Positions 1 to 12,800 of a DNA stretch of 64,000 nucleotides are shown here, in pieces. Position numbers and translations under genes: made by a program. The stretch is from Membranipora membranacea. Its lineage: Eukaryota; Bryozoa; Gymnolaemata; Cheilostomatida; Membraniporidae. Location of the stretch: contig OU612069.1 of assembly GCA_914767715.1 (NCBI GenBank), positions 14,755,387 through 14,819,386 on the forward strand, in the 5' to 3' direction. A model generated the notes under the pieces. That model was not told the DNA's origin, made no database searches, and saw only the letters and a program-made list of their open reading frames with translations. Position 1 is the first letter of the stretch. Every line of letters starts with the position of its first letter.

Positions 1-289
1 TTCTACATGACTGTTTTAAGTGTGTAGCCCAACACAACTGTTGGAGTTGTTGGAGGCCACACTGACCAAAAAAACTTATATAATATAAAGTGTCACCTTC
101 GGCTCAAGCTTTGTGAAGATGTGGGTCATGAAGTTGCCCAGTACTGTACAAGCCCAAAGATGATGTGTTTATTTGTCTCATCAATTAGAGAAATAAAATG
201 CTTCATGTGAGTGCTCTCTTTTTAAAAGTATGGACGGTAAAAATAAATGGATGAAAATTCATATAAAAAGTTTACTTTTAAAAAAAACG

Positions 290-640
290 CTATTTAAATA
301 GTGAACACAGTTAGCTCTAAAACAAAGTTTACTCCGTACCGGATGGTGGAATAACGGCCTGATGGGCATTGAGTAAATGTCGACATAGGAGTTTGTTCGG
401 TTGCCACCATGCGAAGACTCTTTGTAGCAAGTTTGTTGTGGTAGAGATTGGCTACTGCGGTGAAGATGATATCTCCTGCGAGACAAACGGCTGAGCGCAC
501 CACTCGCTGTAGATGTTTTTTTAGAGTCTGCACTAAGATGAGAATATATCACTACTAGATGGTAGAGTAGGATGCTTTCGATGAAGGATTTGTAGCATGA
601 TGTAATCAATCTGGTATCTATTCCCAGATGATACAGCTTA
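290..640 (-). mobile_element. Decayed LINE reverse-transcriptase C-terminal fragment
   Basis: On the minus strand two overlapping frames read like the C-terminal part of a non-LTR retrotransposon ORF2. One frame gives KARTRLHIMSKLYHLGI followed by CYKSFIESIL. The other gives RVVRSAVCLAGD and later PSGRYSTIRYG, which matches the common LINE ending with a PSGRRYRSIR-like motif. The switch between frames shows that the copy is frameshifted and dead. The first motif is shared with the fragment near 49400-49500, so both copies come from one family. It lies upstream of the first visible exon of the EGF gene, probably in an intron. LINE identity is fairly sure; the clade is not determined. Confidence 0.7.
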
Positions 641-856
641 CTCATAATGTGAAGTCGAGTTCTAGCTTTCTTTACAGTTCGGTTGGCAGAGGCTGTAAAG
701 TCAAGTTTAGTAGTTACTACTGCTGCCACTTCTATATTATTCATATTACTGTAAAGACTGAATTTATGCATAGGCCTATATGCTATGCTGATTACGCTTC
801 ATGCAATGCTTTTAGAGTCTATCCGCAAATTCAAATTTTCATTCCTTTTGATTCAG

Positions 857-3800
857 AAAATGTTGATGGCTTTTGATGGCAATATTTCACTAGCTACGAT
901 GATTGAATATGGTGAGGAGAACTTCTATTCCAACATGGTGTTTTTGGATCCACTCAATGAGGCACATGTTTGGATGAGTACACCTAAAGGTTAGTTATCA
1001 TACTGGAAGTTCACATTTGGTTAAATGATTCTGTAGTTATCAAAATTTGAAAAAATGTTGTTTCACCCTATTTTCAAATGCAAAATTGATCAGTGCTCAC
1101 TGATCGAAAGTCATTATTGCCATGACCGTCCGTAATCTATGTAGGTGGAAAATTCAAAGTTTCTTCTACTATCATGTCAATCTTGATAGTCTGATAACAG
1201 ATGGTGGTACTGGTATGGAATTTGAAAAGAATTATAAATTAAACGTTATTTAATTGATATTAGTTGTGTAATAAACTTGTAGGCCACACACTCTGGTCCG
1301 ACATCAATAGATGGATTCGTTCAAGTCATCACAATATTACAGATGTTTTGAAAATGTTAAGTGCAATGTACAACTCCAAAACTATATTGAACTTGATAAC
1401 CGGATTACTGACTCTTTAGGTTTAAGAAATCGATTGAATAGGAAAAACCCGTGGACAGCTTATCAAGTTCCAGTGTTTAAAAGGTGAACAAGTTTTGATT
1501 TTTTTTTTCTATTTTTAGTATAGCTCACTTGTATGAATACTTCAATATATTAATGATTATATCTTTCATATCCGCTCCCTTCCAAAACATGGAATATTGG
1601 CATCTCAAAACTGACATTGCAAAAAACAGTGTTTAAGATCCCCAAATTAAGTAAGATTGTTGTCTCTGCTTTGTATTGTATTTTTGTTTCTAGGTGTGGT
1701 CATACATGACTTGACTTATGTTGAGAGGCCTCAACTGGAGGAGGAGGAAGAAGAAGAAGAAGTGAACCGATTTGCCAAAAGATCTGTAAGTCGTGCCAAG
1801 CGAGACAATATTGAAGAAGAAGAAGAACCTTCGATTCCAACCATCAGATATTTACTTTAGTAAGATATTACAGAATAAAAAATATATATATTTATTCATT
1901 TAGTTTGGGATGATAGATCAGTGGAAGGTTTGCATTTTTTGGCATTATTTTATATTTTGGGACGAGGGCTTTTAAACATCATTATTCAATGTGGATGTTG
2001 CGGCTGAGATATCGAAGAAGTTTTGACGCATTTGGGTTTATTCCATTGAGAGGTAAAATTATTTGGCTCCCATGAGTTCTATATATATGCAAGATTACAT
2101 CGATTAAAGCATCTATATCTCTGTGACTCATTTTCAGAGTGATGTCACTAAATTTTGGGCTTAAGTGCTAACAATACTGTGGCTTTGTAGCTAACAAATT
2201 GAAAGCCAAAAATGTGCCTACTACAGGGTGCATTCATGCAGTTTAAGTGGAAATCATGGGCATGATTTTAATCATGGCATGTTCTTTTAAAGTGTTTGTA
2301 AAGGATCAGGTTTTTGGTATCATTCTAGAGATCTCAGTCTAGTTTAGAACATTATTCTATGTTCAAAAGCAGTCTGTGGCCCAGTTAAGACTTATTTGCC
2401 CTCAAAGTTGGGATGAGAAGGTACTAAAAAGGTACTATTTTTTTCCTTTGGAGTTGTGATCATTTGTTGAAAATAATGGGAATATACAGTACTTTGTAAC
2501 TAAGGCGTATCGTTATGACACAGTGGTTTTGATATTCTGCATGTGATACCAAAACACACAGAATTTATCTATTGAATGAATGAGTGAATACAAGGCATTA
2601 TTTATCTGTCCCATGTGGTTTAGCTGGTAAAATGGGATAGTGTATGACATTTCATAATTCAATGACAAAGCTAACAATCTAAATCGAACATGGCATAAAA
2701 TTACAGCTCTAGCTCATCCGACAGTGAGAATGAAAATTACATGGAGATTAACAGCTCTAGTGAGAGCGAGTTTGAATATCATTTAGGAGGCATTTGGAGC
2801 AAATCGACGTCGAGTCCATGTGATAATCAGAGGGAAAATATCTCATATCTCATACAACATTTTCTGTTAACCATGGTTACTGCTCGAGATAGAAATTGGC
2901 AATATAAAGACAGATCAATACATCGCTAAGTATTTCAAGGTTTAGTTTACATTAATATAATGAATAAATGAGATCGTGGCTATGACATTCCAATCGAACT
3001 CCGTCTTCAGCCCGCATGAAAACCAGTGTTATGCTTCAATTATTAGCTTCATGAATAGCGGCGTTCAATCACAATGGTTCCATGCTTCGATTTGGTGGTT
3101 CACTCCAATTTCAAATGGTTAGAATCCAGTGGATTCTAACCATTCCAATGATGGGAAAAACATGAAAAGAGTATGCCGCGGACGGGACTTGAACCCCGAC
3201 CTATCACGTGTAATCCCTTTTGTAGGCATTGTGTGCAAGCGCGCTAACCATTCAGCCACGCCACCAATTAGGAAATAGGGTGAATAAACACGGTATGAAT
3301 ATTCGCGTCCAAAGAGGAATTCTACTTTAATGCCGTTTGCATGGGGCGATTACTCCCGAAATCCTTAAAAAATCGACACATGGGAACATAGTGAATAGAA
3401 TTTCAATGGAAGATACAAAATTTACACAAGTAGATTGTGTGTTTTTCTTGAAAATATGTATTTCCTAATCGCACAGAAATCTAAAATAAATTCTTTGTAA
3501 ATCTCGACATTTCAGGCATTTAGGATGATGTTGAAATCCAAAGCATGAAATGATTAATACTGAGTGATTTGAGGTTTTGACAATCTTTTCAACAATTTTT
3601 GCAAATATTCTGATGTTTAAACACTCAAGGTTTTTTTGGATAAACTGTGTTGTTTGCATTGAATAAAAACTAGAAATAACAAGTCACAAAGTAAATTCAA
3701 CTCAATAAATTTGTCATCTAGTTGTTTCGGACTTCAGGGTGATGTAAAATGTAAATGAATTTGACTGCCTTCTAAAGAGGAGTATTTGTAATCGTGTTGG

Positions 3801-6800
3801 CAGTGGGATACCTGGAGAAACTGTCTATTTTTTCATTAAATCTTGTCCATCTGTGTGTACCAAGGATACTCAGCACATCCTAACATAGACTATCAATATT
3901 ACTGACTGAGTGCAGCAGGTCTTATGACAGCACATGTCACTGCACACAACAGTCACTTAGGAAATTAGTTTGTCGAGTTTTTGAGTTATTTCATCAGTAT
4001 GGATCTGATTTGGGAGGCTAGTGTTGGGTAAATTGCAAGATTTGCTACAAACTATAAAGCATTGCATGGACCATTTTTGGGTGAATCTGAAATAAGCAAG
4101 GCTTTGTCGGCAGGAGGGATCAATTGCTCCATTATGATCTTATTTTAACAGAGCAAACAAGAGCATCAGTCTGAAATGAAAATCACTCATTTTCATGCTT
4201 GAAAATCAGCTGACAGGGAATGATTCAAAGTCATAGTCATTGATTGTAATGTACAGTGGTTCTTCTAATCTTTTCTTCGACATGGGCTCATAACAGATAT
4301 AAAGGTTGTTTTGATTAGCGGTCTCAACTCATCAAATAGTGTGTATGCAAATTATAAAACTTTCTTTTGAACTTTTATGTCATCAGACTTGTGAGTGACT
4401 TGTCATTTATTTGCAAAAGTTGTTATCTTACCACAATAGTCACTAATATTACAGTATTTCCCCAATAACAGGCTCATCACAAATCGCCTGGACTAGTTGG
4501 GCGGTGCATGAGTAGGCAACTCAATGTTGTTAACTTATAACCCCCAAACCTACCATACCAAATAACCCTGATGACTAGTTTTATATGCAAATGCATGTGT
4601 GATAGCTGTCTTAATCTGCTTTCAAGCTCAAAAATGATACCAAGAAACCTGTTCCTTTACAAACACCTTTAGAACCGGTTCCAAAAATATCAGACATCAG
4701 ATTTCAACAGCGTTGTATCAGCTTGCAAGACTTTTTAAAGAAGTTATGTATCTTTTTTGTAATTTTCAAAACTAATGAAGCGTTTATTTGCGATCTAAAA
4801 TTTGAATTAATTTGAAAACTTTTTGATAGGTCGTCAAAGTTCATCTTGTATTATCACCCTGTAACATGTAAATGTAACCTTGATCCCATCCATTCACCAT
4901 AACTTACATGGTTGACTAGGTCTTGATCAACTTACTCTGCCGAATCAGTAATAATAGTTGAAGGCAGGAGGTAGCTCAGTTTGTTAGGGTGCCTGCCCTC
5001 TAATACTCAAGGGTTTGAGGTCTTGAACTATATTGATGCCCAAGATGTGCACTGACCTGCCTGATAACATAGAGCAACTTGACGTCGAATATGGGGGGCA
5101 TGCCCTTTATTAGTTAGGCATCTTTATCTCTAAGTCTTCAAACAGATACATGCAGTTCTTGCAATTTAAACCCACCTGCTACTGATTTTAGTCTCGGTCC
5201 AAATGAAACCTGTGAAGAGGCGGAAATGAACAACCAAGGATGTAATTCTACAACTAATATGTTGGGGGAGGGTGTTATGCTTTTGAGGAAACATCCAAAC
5301 CAACTGTTCAATCCTCAATTATTCATCAGCTCATCTGGAAGCTGGTTATCGATAGTCAATACGGACAATGGTAGGCAAAACAAGTTATATTCTCTTACAT
5401 AATTATTAAAGTCTGGAAGATTTTTTTGCAGTCTTCCATTTTTCATTAGTACATTAGTATGTGACGGCAATATACCACTATGCTGCACACTGAGCGGTTA
5501 CTAGGGTGAATTGACTAGACTTTTAATTGCATACCAGCATCTTTATTGCTCTCTCAAACAATACACACTAAACTGAGTAAAAACTATCTCTTATATAGTA
5601 TTACCAAAAGGATGTGAAAATAGGATAACATACGATATCAATTAAATTGCAAAAACTAAGTAATAGCAAAGTGATAATTAATTGGCTCACACTCATCAAG
5701 ACTCCAAAGCGTTACACCACACACCAGGACACAGCCCATAAGTTGGTCGTTATTAATGTAATAAATGTCCATTAAAATGTCATTATTTCTGCCACTGGAA
5801 GTGAAAAGGAAATGATTATTATTGTGGCATTTCCAGTGACAGCCAGAACGGTCACTGTCATGACCTGATACATAGCATAGGTGATGGCTGTCACGAGTAC
5901 ATCTTTTCAGATAGTGGTGTTCATGGCTATTTTAGACTTACTTGTGCAAACCAAGCTACTTCGCCTATCTGACTATTTAGACTAAACGCACAGAAGGATG
6001 CATTGCCAGTTAGGAGCATTACATTAACCGAGCCTCAACTTCTGATAATGAATCGCTACTAACTTGTATTGCGCCTGTCTGAGCATTTAGACTAATGACA
6101 TTCGTAAAATGGTGAAAAATTCAGATATTTAAAACGTCACTCATAGTATTAATGTCTGATTATTAATGTTGAAGGCCAATATTATTGTTACAGGATATGC
6201 TTCAAATTGGCCTTCAATGGCCACAAACCCATGTCTACATTTTCAGTACATGCGGACCCATTGTTGTTATGTAACATGTGATCATTTTGTTAATCAATAG
6301 CTTGCAAAAGTCTTATTTCCATTCTCATAGGGGAGATAACTAAAATATGCACTAATATGGAAGACGAGGACGACTCCATTGAATGTCGACTAGACGGTGC
6401 GGTGGAAGCAATGGCTTGGAAGAATGAGAGAACTTTACTCTTTTATCAGAATAACACAGGACTGATGGAGGCCTATTTCAGTATGTTATTATATTCTATT
6501 CAGTCGACAATATTCACTTTTGAGAATATGGAATGGGATAAAAGTATTATATCTACTTTTGAAAATCTTGGTAAGGTCTTGTAGTTTTGTATTATAGATA
6601 GATAGGTAAATATCCGCTTTGGTTTTACCACTCCAAGTATTACATAGTGACATGGCCATCATAATAAGAATGAGTATTACACTAAAAATCAATCAATGTA
6701 TTTGAGAATGTATTAAGACTGCTATGTGATAAGAGATGGGAGTATAAAAACTCAGACACAATTTTTGTACGAAATTGTGTTCCTCATGCTCTCACAATCA

Positions 6801-9800
6801 TCAAAGGTTGTGGGCAACTACTATATACGGTGTCTGTGCTGATTTGAATGTCAGCACTGAGAAGGAGACAATAATAGAGAATCAGCCTCTGAACCAGGCC
6901 AAGCAGTGGGAACATCGTCTTTTAATTTTTCTACCTGTGTATTTCAATTTTTAACTGGCAGTAGATTACAATACTAGCAACAATGTACCACGGTTAAAAA
7001 CACATTTAACAGGTCATCCAAAGAAGCCCAAAGCTGTTTGGCAAAAATATCAGAATACTAAAGAAAACAAATTGAGTAAAACAGCATATTGAAGCAATAA
7101 AACTGTTATCTAAAACTCGGATCAATATACGAGGGGAGGATTTTAGGGAGAGAGAGAGAGAACATAAATCTTATTGAGTCATGCTTATTGTGGGGAAGAC
7201 TAAATTTTTCTTCTCGTGAATGTCACATCACTTAACCTTACTTCAATGCAATGAATTTGAAGTCTTGGGGGTGAGTATCATAATTCGAGTATTTTTTCAA
7301 GAAATTCTGGTTTTATACAAGGGATATCTTTATATTGAGCAACACTTGCTTTCTATGATGGAGGGTGATTTACTTGCTTGGTCGTAATCTGTTAAAAACA
7401 ATTGTAGCCCTAAATATATAGCCACTGATATGCTATTTTAGTGGGCAGTATCAATTAAAAATTATTGCATGATAATCTTTTCCTCAAGGTGGTGGATAAT
7501 AAAGGGCTTAAAAATGAAGCGAGCCTCATCTTTTTCTTTACAACCAGCGATTGCAGATACATAACTGAATTATACTTTATTGTCCTTAGCTTTAGGCGAC
7601 AATGATTGTGCGTTCGAGCCATGCCTCAACAACGGAACATGTATTGACAGTCTTGACGGATACCTCTGTGTATGTGAACCAGAATTCACTGGTGAAAAAT
7701 GCTCAAAAGGTAACAACCAGCAACCACCCAACTAATTCGTCCTTTATAAATATATTTCCCTCAGTAGTAATACGTTGGAACCCAATCAAACGCCATAACA
7801 ACTCGCACAACTTAATGCTAAGTACTAATCTAACAAAATTATCAGTTTTTTACCTATTGAGAAACGGTGACATTTTCCACCTACTTATTGCTGGCAGCTT
7901 AGCTCAGAAATTATATTCTACAGATCCTATTCCTATCACCCTTACTTATTTGAGTAAACTTGAATTGATGAGCAATAGTATGGAAACAGATGAAAACTAC
8001 CAACCAGAGTGAATTCTCTGTTTCACATATGAGGTAGATTAGAATCAACATTGTGCAAACTAACCTGCATTGGTATCCTAATCATAATATGATCCCTCAA
8101 TATAAAGACTTGTTACATAATATATGCTTCTATTTCAACATTTTAACACAATATGGCGAACGCTTAGAAATCATTGTATCCAAACAATTTTATTAATTAT
8201 TACAAAAATAAACTTTACAATTATTATTACTATTATTTTTGTTTGATTCTAGATATCAGGGAATGCACTGATAACTACTGCGAATGGCCAGGAAGGTGCA
8301 TTGATTTTATTGGTGGTGGAAGACGCTGTATATGTCCCTCATGGACAGTAGACGAGTACTGCGAGGATACGCCTGCCTTCTGTGATAGTGATCCGTGTTT
8401 CAACGACGGCGTATGTAATTGGAGAAATCCTGATAATTGTGTCTGTAATTCCAATTGGACAGGAAGCTATTGTCAAATAGGTATGTTCCAAAAATCATCT
8501 TTAGCCTGAATAGAATTATATGGCCAATCATACATTTGACTAGCCAAAGTGTTAGCTCTGATCTGATTGGCTGTTGGGTGGGAAAGAGCGTCAATACAAG
8601 AACACAGAATGTTCCTAAGGAGATGTAGTGGAACTGAATTCCTTCAAAAACACTATATAACAAGAACAATAAAATAATATTGTTAATTTGTTATTCTGAA
8701 ATTTATTATCGTTGGAAAATGTTTGGAAATTTATTTATGTTTATTATTATTCTGGAAATTGACATCTGACATGGCATCGGCTCTCTCCCTTCAATAAGCT
8801 AACAAGATTCAAAACATTGGGTAATTTAAGTGGGACCTCCGAAGCTGATATCAATCAATCAGTAATTCAATTACATACCGTTATATAAAATGCAACTGGA
8901 TTGAAAACAGTACCCAGTTACAGACGAAATTGTAATACACAAATGCTCTCTAACCATGAAAAAAAAAGACATTTAGGCTGTGGAGTTTATCTCATGAATC
9001 TATTATTGCCAGCATAGCTATACATTTTATACTCATTATTGTAACAAAAGAACTTGTAAACTGTTAATTGACATTTGATGCCTGATATGTGTTTAGTGTG
9101 TATCATTTTCAGGGAATTTAATATTTGTAGTAGGTTAAAACATAAGGAATGTGTGAACCGAAGGATCCAATTACCACAAATTAAGATATCTGCATTTTGA
9201 TTACCTAATTGATGGTTGTTCCTATCCTCTTTCATAGAAATAAGTTTGTCTTTGTGTACGGAGAATAGATGTAACATAGGGGGAGAATGTTTAGATTTGG
9301 TCGGTGAGGGAGCTACCTGCAGCTGCTCTGATGGCTGGTCAGGTAAGTTAAATTGATTGCGAAGGACTCAGGTTTTTAGTATCATATTTTGAGTTCTCAG
9401 ACTAATTTAGAAAATCAAGTGGCCTAGTTTCAGCTGATTTTCACGTAATGTTGAGATTGGAAGGTACTTAAAAGGTACTATTTTGTATATACTATCATTG
9501 AAACAGTACCTTTTGAGTACCTTCACATCTCATCATTGAGTGAAAATCAGTTGAAACCGGGCCACTTGCTTCTGATAAACCTTATAGCTGTTTTCTAATA
9601 AATTAGACTGAGAACTCTAGAATAATACCAAAAACCTGAGTCCGTCACCATCACTTTAATTAAAACAATATATTATTTCTCAGACTTGATGGTTCTGTTA
9701 CCTGCAGTGAGGGGTTTAGGACTTTGTAATAATTGTAGCTATTTGAATTCAATCAGGTAAGGGCTGAAAACAAACCAAGAATAAGCCTAAAACTCATATT

Positions 9801-12800
9801 AGTTATGAATTAGCATATGAGTTTTACGACCACTGTAATTTTATAATCACACATTATGGTGATTATTTCAATAGCAATTAGCAATAATATGAATATCCAT
9901 GCTTTTGACTTCAAACTTTCAAAAAAAGCTATGCAATTATGCTATGCGATTTCACCAGATGAGAAATTAACTGCCAATTAGTATAATGTAACTTCCGCTT
10001 GGACAAAAAAATACCTATTTGCATAGCATGACAACTGTGTATAATCTCCATTAAAGGTGAATTCTGCTCAGAGAATATTGATGAATGCGAGTCCAATCCC
10101 TGTCTTAATGAAGGAACATGCATCGATGGTATAAATGGCTATATGTGTGACTGCAATCAGGATTGGGAGGGCCCGCAGTGTGAGGCAGGTAAAGACATCA
10201 AAAGTTCACAGACAATGCAGAGATTTATTTGTAGATTGCAGACTGTTACTTTTACTTAGGGCTCTATAATAGTCACATCATTTGGAACATTAACAAGACT
10301 ATACATCATAAATACCAATAAGATTAACCTTTTTAATCTTATTTTGAGTTTACACTGGATTACAACAAGCCAACCGGCCCACAACTACTACTGGGCTACT
10401 AGCCTTAAATACGCCCAAGGGGTAACAGTTACAATCCCTGTTTACTCCTTGTTATCCCTGAACTCCCAAACCATTACCATCTTCAAGTATGAAAACATCC
10501 TCTTAAACTTGGTTTGCATCATAAAGTCTTCATTTCAGCTGGTGCTGTATGCGAGGCATTTACGTGTAGTGAGCCTGAATCTGGCAACCTACAAGACCAG
10601 ACAACAGGCAGCACAGAGGAACCAACAACAAACACCACAGAAGTGTCAACGACAAGCACCACGGAAGTACTAACAACAAGCACCACAGAAGTTCCAACGA
10701 CAACAGCAGAAAATAGATTTGCAAAACGAGAAGCAAGTCAGGGCGAGTGTACTGAGCTTCTTGGAGGGGAACACCAGTGTTTGTGTGAGGCTGGCAGAGG
10801 AGGCCCAGGTTGTGCCTTGGATATGACAGTCTGCTACCCTAACCCATGTTTGCATGGAGGTACCTGCACTATTGAGGAGGGGAAATACTCTTGCCAATGT
10901 ACAGATGATCAGTCGGGGCCGATATGCGCAGACCGTAAGATTGTCCATAACATAACTACTATAATCACATTAGTCTTTTAGAAAGACACAAAGGAACTTT
11001 ATAAATCGGACACTTTGGTCTCAAATTCAAAGCACCCCTAAGATTTAATGGTTGATACTTGAAAGGTGGATCGATCAAATCAAATAAAGGGTTGAGAAAC
11101 ATATTTGATGATATCAACCATTTATATGTGGTATGACAATAACTTTTCTGAGCTACCAGTCATTCGAGGTGTGGAGATAATTAATCAGATTAATCATTTG
11201 GGATATGATCGGACTGAAAATTTAGTAGCTGTTTCAATGTTTCTAGATTTCTTTCAGGTGTATCAATTAACTCCTCACAAACGTATTATGCATACTTACA
11301 TTGGAGGTGCGACAAACTTTTTGCTACATTCTAAATATCTCACTCTAGAGGTCCTTTTTTGTCTGTATCATCAAAGGTGTCCTAACATGTAACACTACCG
11401 GTCTGGGATGTGTAAATGGTATTTGCATGGACTTGGTGGGAGAGGATGCTATTTGTCTATGTGAGGCTGGTTGGCTTGGAGATCAGTGTGATAGGAAAGG
11501 TGTCGACTGCCAATCAAATCCCTGTATGAACGGTGGTACATGCCAGACTGCAGACAGCGGATATACATGCATATGCATGGAGGGATGGGATGGTGAACAT
11601 TGTCATGAAGGTAAACACACCAATACCAAATAATATTATACTATGTGTCCAAACACCCAACTTAAAGCACCATATAGAGCTAAGCTGAGTCATACCTTGC
11701 CTTGCTTTATTATGATAAGCTGTTCAATCTACATGAGAAGGGGAGCCTTGAATGATTGATTGGTTTAGTTGTCACTAACATACAAGTATGTTGCGAAAAA
11801 TGTGTTGTTTACACCGCTGTTCACATAGAATAAAAAAAAAGAAAGTACATAAGAAAAGCTGTCATCACATTGTGGATTGGGTTTAAAGAAGTAAAAAGCT
11901 GCACACCTAAGTTTATAATAGCCACCATGAAATCACCTCATGTCTGGAAATTTCTCTTGAAAACTGTCACTTCACCTTTTAATTTAACAACCTTTGTTAT
12001 GACAAGTTCCTCAAGTTTTATGTCGGCGGTTAAACTTATCAGTAATGATACTGAGTGCATTTTAATTCAGACACAACAAAATCATTACAGTAGCTTGTTT
12101 AAACGATTGTATTTTTAAACTGTTTGTACACCTGTCTTTGCAGATATAGCTGACTGTACTAATCAGACATGTGGAGAGCATGGTGCCTGTCATGAAGAGT
12201 TTATGGGCGGAGCCATCTGTAAATGTGACGAGGGATATACAGGGACGAGCTGTGAAGAAGAGATTAATCCCTGCTATCCAAACCCTTGTGCTAATGGTGG
12301 AAAATGCGAAGATACAAATGGATTTAACTGCTCCTGTGCAGACGGTTTTTCTGGGATAACTTGCACTGAAGGTATAAGATTATATTTATTAAAACATATT
12401 GATTTTATACAATTCACGCCATTCACTAAGTAAACCTAAACACAGTAACTCATTCAATCAAATTTCGATCTGAATAGAAGCTACTCTAAAAAAAAGAAAC
12501 TACTTTACAGCAAAACGAATTCAGGCAAGTAATTTTGAAGCACATTCTCATTTTCCTTTGCAGAAGAGTCCAATTGCCAAACCCAATCATGTAGTGGGAA
12601 TGGAAATTGCACAGAACTTGCAGGCAAAAACATTCTTTGCAGGTGTGACATTGGGTTTAGTGGAGATGACTGCAGTATGAATAATGGCTTCTGCAATCCA
12701 AACCTGTGTATGCATGGGGGAAGCTGCAACACATCGGTCAATGGGTCGTCCTGTATCTGTGATGATGCATGGAGTGGGACTTATTGCACAGAAGGTAAGG

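Larger units (their letters stand above)
857..6480 (+). other. N-terminal exons of the EGF gene (unassigned domain, acidic stretch)
   Basis: Exons 857-989 and 1694-1859 join in phase 1. Exon 1694-1859 joins 2707 in phase 2, which turns an apparent TAG stop at 1858-1860 into a Tyr codon across the intron. The encoded sequence has a hydrophobic/aromatic part ending [17 protein letters not shown], a run of eight Glu, the basic site NRFAKR, a second basic site SRAKR, and an acidic Ser-rich stretch. Exon 5192-5370 ([18 protein letters not shown]) joins 6331-6480 ([20 protein letters not shown]) in phase 1. The alternating strand-like pattern could come from a beta-propeller, but I cannot assign a family. 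The link from 2707 to 5192 lacks a clear donor, so an exon may be missing there. Confidence 0.6.

Noticed and set aside
2741-2929. Whole open frame to the TAA at 2927-2929 as the end of the protein
   Set aside because: The acidic Ser-rich start is a real exon in phase with 1694-1859, but a stop here would cut off a gene whose downstream exons continue in phase; an unresolved donor is more likely.
3177-3265. Functional Ser/Leu tRNA gene on the minus strand
   Set aside because: A and B boxes are present but there is no clean acceptor or anticodon stem, and the unit is inside a repeated TIR element.
7602-8012. Open frame of 136 residues covering 7602-8012
   Set aside because: It is the wrong frame over the first EGF exon and runs into the intron; the EGF frame with phase-1 borders 7596-7709 is correct.
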